NCBI GenBank assembly: GCA_025934635.1
Contig: JAICWX010000389.1
Location: forward strand, 1-7,318
Source: Streptosporangiaceae bacterium
GTDB taxonomy: Bacteria > Actinomycetota > Actinomycetes > Streptosporangiales > Streptosporangiaceae
Direction: 5' to 3'
Length of the DNA stretch: 7,318 nt
Shown here: piece after piece, positions 1 to 3,507 of the stretch
Position numbering within the stretch: the first letter of the stretch is position 1
Layout of the letters: each line of letters starts with the position of its first letter
Notes under the pieces: model-generated
Databases searched by the model: none
What the model saw: only the letters and a program-made list of their open reading frames with translations
What the model was told of the DNA's origin: nothing
Program-made: the position numbers and the translations under genes

Positions 1-386
1 CGGCCGAGGCGGCCCGGCAGGCGGGCCGGGCCTGGGGCGGTTACCTGTCCGGGCCGCCAGTGCCGTTCCAGCGCCTGTCCGGCGAGGAGGCGGTCAGCAG
101 GCTCACCGCGTTGCTTGACGACCTGGGCTTCGCCCCGGAACCGGGCCAATCCGAGCCGGGCCAATCCGAGCCGGGCCAATCCGAGCCGCCGTCGGTGATC
201 CGGCTGCGGCACTGCCCGTTCCTGGAACTGGCCGAGGAATACGGCGACCTCGTGTGCCGCGTTCACCTGGGCCTGATGCAAGGCGCGCTGGCCGAGCTGC
301 GGGCACCGGTGACCGCGGCCCGGCTGGAGCCCTTCGCCGAGCCCGGTGCCTGCCTGGCCCGGCTGGAACCCGCCGTCGTGGCGTAG
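1..386 (+). CDS. ArsR-like winged-helix regulator, C-terminal part (5' truncated)
   Basis: The reading frame is open from the window edge (first full codon at position 3) to a TAG at 384-386, so this is the 3' part of a gene that starts outside the window. The text AGRAWGGYL followed by FQRLSGEEAVSRLTALLDDL and then IRLRHCPFLELAEEYG is typical of actinobacterial ArsR/SufR-like regulators that carry a C-terminal sensor region after the winged helix. The C-terminus has C-P-F, then a second Cys (LVCRVHLGL) and a third (GACLARLEP), an arrangement that in SufR-type regulators suits a metal or Fe-S cluster; cluster binding here is inference. A GTG at position 60 could be read as a start, but homology-like sequence runs upstream of it, so I reject it as the true start. 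An in-frame 15-base triplication adds PGQSE three times between helix region and sensor. It probably heads the cupin and membrane-protein genes that follow. Confidence 0.72.
   Translation, partial: AEAARQAGRAWGGYLSGPPVPFQRLSGEEAVSRLTALLDDLGFAPEPGQSEPGQSEPGQSEPPSVIRLRHCPFLELAEEYGDLVCRVHLGLMQGALAELRAPVTAARLEPFAEPGACLARLEPAVVA
141..185 (+). repeat. 15-bp tandem repeat, three perfect copies, inside the regulator gene
   Basis: The unit CCGGGCCAATCCGAG occurs three times head to tail at 141-155, 156-170 and 171-185. It is in frame and encodes PGQSE three times. It lies in what should be a loop before the Cys-containing C-terminal segment, so copy number could change without breaking the frame. Confidence 0.95.
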
Positions 387-398
387 CGCGAACCCACT

Positions 399-404
399 AA
401 GGAG
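399..404 (+). promoter_or_regulatory. ribosome binding site of the cupin gene
   Basis: AAGGAG lies 4 bases before the ATG at 409 and settles that start against an in-frame ATG at 346, which would overlap the upstream regulator gene. Confidence 0.75.
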
Positions 405-408
405 AAGC

Positions 409-777
409 ATGCTCGTCGTCCAGATCAGCACCGTCGGCCGTCATCAGGCCCCGTTCCCGGGCGGCCCGACCGCGGCCACGGTCATCCTTCCCGGCGACTC
501 GGACCAGGTCGCCGCCGTCCACATCGAGATCCCGGCGGGCAGCGGCCTGCCCGAACACGACCACGGGGCGTCCGAGATCGTGCTCATCCCGCTGTCCGGG
601 GCGGCCGAACTGCGCCACGACGGGCACGCCCGTACGCTGTCGGCCGGCATCGTCGCGCACGTCGGCCGCGGTGAGCGCGTCAGCCTGGCCAACCCCGGGC
701 CCGAGCCGGCCTCCCTCATGGTGGTGGCCTCACCGCCGGAATTCGTCGGCCACCTGGCCACCTGGCCCGCCGCCTGA
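409..777 (+). CDS. small single-domain cupin protein
   Basis: A 122-residue protein consisting of little more than one cupin barrel. Cupin motif 1 is seen as GSGLPEHDHGASEIVLIPLSG-like sequence at residues 44-64, with candidate metal ligands H50, H52 and E56. Motif 2 (residues 80-95) keeps its first Gly and last Asn (G80, N95) but the usual P-x-G is G86-R-G88 and the usual His ligand is V91, so the metal site is incomplete. H84 is nearby but out of register. The start is chosen at ATG 409 because of the AAGGAG just before it. The gene begins 22 bases after the regulator's stop and ends 16 bases before the membrane-protein gene, so all three are probably co-transcribed. The substrate is not recognisable: such small cupins may be enzymes, sensors or binding proteins. 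Confidence 0.82.
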   Translation: MLVVQISTVGRHQAPFPGGPTAATVILPGDSDQVAAVHIEIPAGSGLPEHDHGASEIVLIPLSGAAELRHDGHARTLSAGIVAHVGRGERVSLANPGPEPASLMVVASPPEFVGHLATWPAA

Positions 778-793
778 CCGGGGCGGGCGGGGT

Positions 794-1219
794 ATGGGCG
801 TGAGCGCGGCGGTCGCCGTCGCGGTGACCTTCGTGTGGCTGGGAATGGTGCTGGCCATCTCGTTCGGAGAGGCGCCGCTGAAGTTCCGCGCGCCCGGCGT
901 GACGATCCCGATCGGGCTGGGCATCGGCCGCCTGGTCTTCCGGGCGCTGAACCTGGCCGAGGCGGTCTTCGCCGTCACGGTGCTCGCCGCCGCGGCCGCC
1001 GGGAGCCTGCCGGTGCCGGTCATCGTGTTCGCCGCCGCGGCCGCCGCGGTGCTGGCCGGCCAGGTCGGGGTGATCAGGCCCGTGCTCGGCCGGCGAACCG
1101 ACCGGGTGCTGGCCGGCGGCGACCCGAGCCGGTCGCACGCGCACCTGTGGTACGTGGCGCTCGAAGTCGCCAAGGTCGCCGCCCTGATCGGCCTGGGCGC
1201 CAGCGTCCTGGCCGGGTGA
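794..1219 (+). CDS. four-helix integral membrane protein of unknown function
   Basis: A 141-residue hydrophobic protein that I cannot assign to a named family. Predicted membrane segments by eye lie at about residues 5-23, 47-70, 74-94 and 119-139. Polar residues that look conserved in type occur at the helix edges: the stretch FGEAPLKFRAPG (24-35), R46, R50 and E56 in the second helix region, and SHAHLWYVALEVAK (114-127). The pair H115/H117 could bind a metal or haem, but nothing proves it. The start is uncertain: ATG 794 is preferred, with GTG 800 an alternative; the preceding GGGCGGGCGGGG is only a weak ribosome binding site. It is the last gene of the run regulator, cupin, membrane protein. 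Confidence 0.75.
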   Translation: MGVSAAVAVAVTFVWLGMVLAISFGEAPLKFRAPGVTIPIGLGIGRLVFRALNLAEAVFAVTVLAAAAAGSLPVPVIVFAAAAAAVLAGQVGVIRPVLGRRTDRVLAGGDPSRSHAHLWYVALEVAKVAALIGLGASVLAG

Positions 1220-1245
1220 GGGCTCGGGATTGGGGAGAAGCCAGC

Positions 1246-1285
1246 CCCGTTCGGTCCGATTTTTAAGATCTTTCCCCCGAACGGG
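1246..1285. repeat. inverted repeat after the membrane-protein gene
   Basis: CCCGTTCGG (1246-1254) and CCGAACGGG (1277-1285) are perfect 9-bp complements separated by 22 bases. The loop is AT-rich and contains the palindrome AAGATCTT (1265-1272). It starts 27 bases past a stop codon, where a terminator would sit, but there is no T tract after the second arm. A transcript end, a processing site or an operator are all possible. Confidence 0.6.
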
Positions 1286-1313
1286 CGGCCTGCTTGCCCC
1301 CGCACCCCTCCTC

Positions 1314-1339
1314 GTTTCGGCGCGGGCCGGACGGGGTAG
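1314..1339 (+). promoter_or_regulatory. candidate SigB-type promoter of the DUF6328-like gene
   Basis: GTTT (1314-1317), a 16-base spacer, then GGGTAG (1334-1339). This fits the general-stress sigma factor pattern (GNNT-N14-16-GGGTAY in Streptomyces, GTTT...GGGWAW in Bacillus) except for the last base. Transcription would begin near 1346, leaving about 27 bases of leader that include the strong ribosome binding site at 1358. The match is by eye; a GC-rich background can produce GGGTA by chance. Confidence 0.5.
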
Positions 1340-1357
1340 CCAGCCGGTCTGGGTACC

Positions 1358-1365
1358 AGGAGGTG
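1358..1365 (+). promoter_or_regulatory. strong ribosome binding site deciding a GTG start
   Basis: AGGAGGTG is nearly perfectly complementary to the 16S rRNA 3' end and lies 7 bases before the GTG at 1373. Confidence 0.85.
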
Positions 1366-1372
1366 AGGTGCG

Positions 1373-1846
1373 GTGGCAGCGGGGGAAGAGCCGGATCCGC
1401 GGGACGAATCAGCGGCCGAGCGGGCCGACCGCAACCTGGGCGAGCTGCTGCAGGAACTGCGGGTGGCGGGGCTGGGCGTGCAGGTCCTGTTCGGGTTCCT
1501 GCTCTCGCTGCCGTTCACCAACCGGTTCAGCAAGCTCAGCGACGGCCAGCGCGACCTGTACCTGGCCGACCTGCTGCTGGCCGCGATCGCGACCGCGCTG
1601 CTGCTCGGCCCGGTGGCCTACCACCGGCTGGTCTTCCGGCAGGGCGAGAAGGAGCAGCTGGTCCGGGCGGCCAACGCGATGGCGATCGCGGGCCTGGCTA
1701 CCGTCGGCCTGGCCGTCTCGGTCGCGGTCCTGCTGGTGACCGACTTCGTGGCCAGCCTGCTGACCGCCGTGATAATTACGGTTCTGGTCACCGGCCTATT
1801 CGGCCTGCTGTGGTTCGCGTTCCCGCTGGCGCGCCGCCGGGGATAA
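1373..1846 (+). CDS. DUF6328-like membrane protein
   Basis: A 157-residue protein starting at GTG 1373 behind AGGAGGTG. A polar N-terminus (1-20) is followed by a conserved-looking block RNLGELLQELRVAGLGVQVL (20-39), then membrane segments at about 34-48, 63-83, 103-124 and 128-151, and a basic C-terminus. The ELLQELRVA...GVQ...FLL..PF arrangement and the charged loop HRLVFRQGEKEQLVR (84-98) match my memory of the DUF6328 family of actinobacterial membrane proteins, whose function is unknown. Its promoter looks SigB-type, so stress induction is plausible. The last 51 bases (1796-1846) also encode the C-terminus of the STAS protein on the other strand, and no terminator separates the two. Confidence 0.8.
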   Translation: MAAGEEPDPRDESAAERADRNLGELLQELRVAGLGVQVLFGFLLSLPFTNRFSKLSDGQRDLYLADLLLAAIATALLLGPVAYHRLVFRQGEKEQLVRAANAMAIAGLATVGLAVSVAVLLVTDFVASLLTAVIITVLVTGLFGLLWFAFPLARRRG

Positions 1847-2188
1847 CGTGCCCCGGGCGGCGGCTTCGGCGGTGCTGGCGTAGAGGAGGAACGGGCCGCC
1901 CGGGCTGACCATGAGCAGGACGCGGCGGACCGGGCCCGGGCGGACGGCCACCCGCAGCTCGACGTGGCTGGCGGTGGCGCGGGTCCGGGCCCGGGCCAGG
2001 CTGCGGACCCCGGCGACGTCGCAGAAGGTGGTGCCGGTCAGGTCGGCCACCACGATCCGCACGGCCGGCGTCAGGGCCGCGCAGAGCTGCTGGCGAACGT
2101 GCTCGGCGTTGCTGGAGTCGATCTCGGCCGGGAGCCGCACCACGACGACGCTGGCCGGAACGGGCCGCTTGCGTATCAGTATGTGCAC
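1796..2188 (-). CDS. STAS domain protein (anti-sigma factor antagonist-like)
   Basis: A 130-residue protein covering one STAS domain (about 3-108) plus a polar tail. Diagnostic parts are VVVVRLPAEIDSSNAEHVRQ (14-33) for the first strands and helix, and VVADLTGTTFCDVAGVRSL (46-64), which aligns with the region of SpoIIAA/RsbV that holds the phosphorylated DS(S/T)G motif. In partner switching the unphosphorylated antagonist binds an RsbW-like anti-sigma kinase and frees a sigma factor. Here that motif reads D57-V58-A59-G60, so there is no Ser or Thr to phosphorylate. The start is taken at GTG (2188-2186 on the minus strand), behind a weak GGGAAAG; upstream in-frame sequence does not look coding. 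The AraC gene ends 121 bases upstream on the same strand. The C-terminal tail of about 17 residues is encoded within the overlap with the DUF6328-like gene. Confidence 0.85.
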   Translation of the reverse strand: MHILIRKRPVPASVVVVRLPAEIDSSNAEHVRQQLCAALTPAVRIVVADLTGTTFCDVAGVRSLARARTRATASHVELRVAVRPGPVRRVLLMVSPGGPFLLYASTAEAAARGTLSPAARQREREPQQAE

Positions 2189-2198
2189 TTCTTTCCCG

Positions 2199-2215
2199 CC
2201 AGGCCTGGTAGCTAC
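2199..2215. promoter_or_regulatory. adjacent palindromes before the STAS start
   Basis: CCAGGCCTGG (2199-2208) is a perfect 10-bp palindrome and GTAGCTAC (2208-2215) an 8-bp one that shares its first base. They lie 11-27 bases upstream of the STAS start codon, in the comparatively AT-rich 121-base gap after the AraC gene. They could be an operator or an RNA structure near the weak ribosome binding site. No convincing promoter was found in the gap: TTGACG and TATAAC occur on the minus strand but only 14 bases apart. Confidence 0.35.
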
Positions 2216-2309
2216 TTTTCGTATTGCCACGCTTCCAGGATGTGAGTGCCCGCCGAAACTACCAATGCGAAAGCGCTGTTGCCTGGCGTTATACGGAAAA
2301 CGAAACCCG

Positions 2310-3299
2310 TCAATTCCGCAGGGTGCGGCTGGGTGGCACGCCGTAGGCCTGGCGGTAGTAGGTGGCGAACCGGCTCGGGCTGCTGAAGCCCCACCGGTAG
2401 GCCACCGCGGTGACGGAGTCATGGTCCGGGTCGGCCGCCTGGAGCTGGCGGTGGGCCCGGTCGAGGCGGACCCGGCGCAGGTAGCCCGCCGGGGTGATGT
2501 CGAGGTGGCGCCGGAAGGCGAGCTGGACGGCGCGGGCGGTGACGCCGGCCGCGCGGGCGATGTCGGCGATGGTGATGTCGATGTCGGCGTTGGCCTCGAT
2601 GAAGCTGACGGCCCGCTGCACGGTGGCGGGACGGGCGTCGCGCCGGTCACCGGCGGTCGGCTCGGTGACCATCGTGTTGGGGAAGACGGTCAGGGCGGTG
2701 GCGACCAGCAGCCGCGCGGCCGAGCCGAGGACCAGCGGGGAGGCCGTGGCGGAGGGGTTGTCCAGCAGGCCGTCGATGTAGCGGGTGATGATCAGCCACT
2801 GCCGGATGCCGCCGGTGACGGGCGCGAAGGGGGTGAACTGCCACGGGCGGCTGGCGACCTCGGTGAGCAGGGACTGCGGCAGGGTGATCGTGCGGGTGCG
2901 GACTTCGTGGGTGCGGCAGGTGAAGTCGACCCGCGGGCAACTGGCCACGTACGCGTGGCCGGACTGGTACCGGTGGCTGGCCTGGCCGTGGTCGAGCCTG
3001 CTCCGGCCGCCCAGGATGGTGTGGATGACGACCTCGTCCCGGCCGCTCATCCGGAACGTGATATCGCCGGGAAGCTGCATCTCGCTGGCGCTGAACTCGC
3101 CCGCATCGACCTGGTTCAGGGACACCCGCCAGTCGCGGTCGCGGACACCATTCACCAGCACCTGACTGCCCCGGACCCGGTGCAGGAAGTCCCGGATCTC
3201 TAACGGGTCGGAGCTGGCGAACTCGATGCGCCTGAGTGGTGTCACGGTGGTGAGTTGGGAAAGGCGGTCAGGAACCGCAGCTAGGCGGACCTTTTCCAT
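2310..3299 (-). CDS. AraC-family transcriptional regulator
   Basis: A 329-residue DNA-binding protein of full family length. The N-terminal part, about 24-200, resembles the AraC_binding_2 ligand/dimerisation domain (RIEFASSDPLEIRDFLHRVR near 24-43, then a beta-rich stretch). The C-terminus, 224-329, holds two helix-turn-helix units: first ITIADIARAAGVTARAVQLA (242-261), second VTAVAYRWGFSSPSRFATYY (296-315), with the typical GFSSPSRFATYYRQAYG ending. The ligand is not readable from the sequence. The ATG at 3299 has no clear ribosome binding site, so translation may be leaderless or the start may lie further in (for example GTG at residue 19). It is divergent from the large NACHT-like gene, the usual setting for an AraC regulator controlling its neighbour and itself; that target is inference. 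Confidence 0.92.
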   Translation of the reverse strand: MEKVRLAAVPDRLSQLTTVTPLRRIEFASSDPLEIRDFLHRVRGSQVLVNGVRDRDWRVSLNQVDAGEFSASEMQLPGDITFRMSGRDEVVIHTILGGRSRLDHGQASHRYQSGHAYVASCPRVDFTCRTHEVRTRTITLPQSLLTEVASRPWQFTPFAPVTGGIRQWLIITRYIDGLLDNPSATASPLVLGSAARLLVATALTVFPNTMVTEPTAGDRRDARPATVQRAVSFIEANADIDITIADIARAAGVTARAVQLAFRRHLDITPAGYLRRVRLDRAHRQLQAADPDHDSVTAVAYRWGFSSPSRFATYYRQAYGVPPSRTLRN

Positions 3300-3301
3300 A
3301 C

Positions 3302-3317
3302 TGCCACGGATATGGCA
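3302..3317. promoter_or_regulatory. inverted repeat just before the AraC start, possible operator
   Basis: TGCCA-N6-TGGCA lies 3-18 bases upstream of the AraC ATG, where a bound protein would block transcription start or the leader. Autoregulation is a guess from position. Confidence 0.35.
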
Positions 3318-3320
3318 CCT

Positions 3321-3360
3321 AGGCCCGCGTTCACGCTCAAGTCGCGTGAATCGCGGGCCT
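3321..3360. repeat. long hairpin in the AraC / NACHT intergenic region
   Basis: AGGCCCGCG (3321-3329) plus TTCACGC (3330-3336) pairs with GCGTGAA (3344-3350) plus CGCGGGCCT (3352-3360). The only irregularity is one unpaired T at 3351, and the loop is 7 bases (TCAAGTC). A 16-bp stem of this quality is the strongest structure in the window. It lies 22 bases upstream of the AraC start and about 85 bases before the likely transcription start of the plus-strand gene. There is no T tract on either side. Confidence 0.85.
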
Positions 3361-3382
3361 CCCCGCCCAGGTGCGTTTCCAG

Positions 3383-3413
3383 TCCTATCCGGTATACCGG
3401 CGCCGGAATAGGA
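3383..3413. repeat. second inverted repeat with a 12-bp palindrome
   Basis: TCCTATCCGG (3383-3392) pairs with CCGGAATAGGA (3403-3413), with one unpaired A. Overlapping its left arm is the perfect palindrome CCGGTATACCGG (3389-3400), so two alternative pairings compete. It follows the large hairpin by 22 bases. Confidence 0.7.
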
Positions 3414-3426
3414 TCCTTTCCCGAGC

Positions 3427-3456
3427 TGGGATAAGTTGGGACAGCTTGGGACAACA
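3427..3456 (+). repeat. three TGGGAYA direct repeats in 10-bp phase
   Basis: TGGGATA, TGGGACA and TGGGACA begin at 3427, 3437 and 3447, exactly 10 bp apart, one helical turn, so they all face the same side of the DNA. The third copy is part of the likely -35 element of the NACHT-like gene. This is the geometry of a cooperative activator or repressor site. Confidence 0.75.
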
Positions 3457-3473
3457 CCGGTATCGGAGATAAT
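3446..3473 (+). promoter_or_regulatory. candidate housekeeping-type promoter of the NACHT-like gene
   Basis: TTGGGA (3446-3451), a 16-base spacer and GATAAT (3468-3473), which matches TATAAT in five of six positions. Transcription would begin near 3480, giving a leader of about 28 bases with the ribosome binding site at 3495. Confidence 0.5.
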
Positions 3474-3494
3474 CGGGCGCTTTGGCCGGAACCG

Positions 3495-3502
3495 AAAGGA
3501 AG
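3495..3502 (+). promoter_or_regulatory. ribosome binding site deciding the GTG start at 3508
   Basis: AAAGGAAG lies 5 bases before GTG 3508. It favours this start over an in-frame TTG at 3436, which lies inside the operator-like repeats and upstream of the likely transcription start. Confidence 0.75.
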
Positions 3503-3507
3503 TAGCC

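Noticed and set aside
772..795. GCCT-N14-GGGTAT, a SigB-like promoter pattern
   Set aside because: The -10 overlaps the start codon of the membrane-protein gene at 794, so it could not drive that start, and GCCT is almost without information.
730..1533. Minus-strand open frame of 267 codons
   Set aside because: It spans three clear plus-strand genes and an intergenic region; composition is Ser/Arg/Pro/Ala-rich shadow sequence.
1911..3203. Long open frame (430 codons) on the plus strand
   Set aside because: It is antisense to the AraC gene and the STAS leader, has a Gly/Asp/Val-rich low-information product, and is expected from high GC3 on the opposite strand.
3436..3507. TTG start giving 24 extra residues on the NACHT-like protein
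   Set aside because: It lies within the operator-like repeats and upstream of the likely transcription start; GTG 3508 has a good ribosome binding site.
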